Positions 14,877 through 14,883 of a DNA stretch of 14,883 nt are shown here, piece after piece; the stretch's first letter is position 1; the number at the start of each line of letters is the position of its first letter. Origin of the DNA: Bacillota bacterium (GTDB lineage: Bacteria; Bacillota_I; Bacilli_A; RFN20; CAG-288); assembly GCA_023459795.1 (NCBI GenBank), contig JAEWSP010000020.1, positions 1 to 14,883 on the forward strand, read 5' to 3'. The notes beneath the pieces were generated by a model, which was not told the origin of the DNA, did no database searches, and saw only the letters and a program-made list of their open reading frames with translations. Both the position numbers and the translations under genes were made by a program.

Positions 14877-14883
14877 ATGCCTT
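14877..14883 (+). CDS. Start of an unidentified gene cut by the window edge
   Basis: An ATG at 14877 follows a well-placed GGAGGG. Only Met-Pro is visible, so nothing can be said on function. The gene points away from the riboswitch operon. Confidence 0.4.

Noticed and set aside
1..14883. tRNA, rRNA genes or a CRISPR array
   Set aside because: No cloverleaf, rRNA-like stretch or regularly spaced direct repeat was seen on reading either strand.

Overview
The window looks like a low-to-medium GC Firmicute (Bacillota) of the gut-commensal type. The main signs are SipW/TasA-type secretion, a class I c-di-GMP (GEMM) riboswitch, and strong purine-rich Shine-Dalgarno sites. TGA is a true stop (one gene ends in an ATGA overlap), so this is not a Mycoplasma-code genome. 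I cannot name the genus.

Layout. (1) Left edge, + strand: the end of one reading frame (to 115), then a Ser/Thr-rich surface-type protein without a good start (open from 116, ends 1072), followed by two + strand terminators. (2) 1294-1326: a strong hairpin that closes the large leftward operon. (3) 1337-14448, - strand: nine tightly packed genes with gaps from about 70 bases down to overlaps, read from right to left. They are three TasA/camelysin-like fibre proteins, a membrane-anchored McrB-like AAA+ ATPase, a DUF2357-like partner, a SipW-like signal peptidase, a membrane EAL protein with an intact active site, a divergent nucleoside-phosphorylase-fold protein, and a large membrane GAF/PAS/GGDEF/EAL protein with a degenerate active site. 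(4) 14449-14700: a long leader with a class I c-di-GMP riboswitch, a 14-bp competing stem as expression platform, and a sigma-A-like promoter. (5) Right edge: two strong terminators, then a promoter, ribosome binding site and start codon of a + strand gene that runs out of the window.

How it may work together (inference). The riboswitch lets c-di-GMP set expression of a matrix or fibre operon. The operon supplies the fibre subunits, the signal peptidase that matures them, and two EAL proteins that could lower or read c-di-GMP, giving a feedback loop. The unexpected part is an AAA+/DUF2357 pair, related to the McrB/McrC conflict-system module but with no nuclease I can see. It sits between the fibre genes and their peptidase and has a membrane anchor on the ATPase. 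I regard this c-di-GMP-switched TasA + SipW + AAA/DUF2357 + EAL cluster as the candidate undescribed system of the window.
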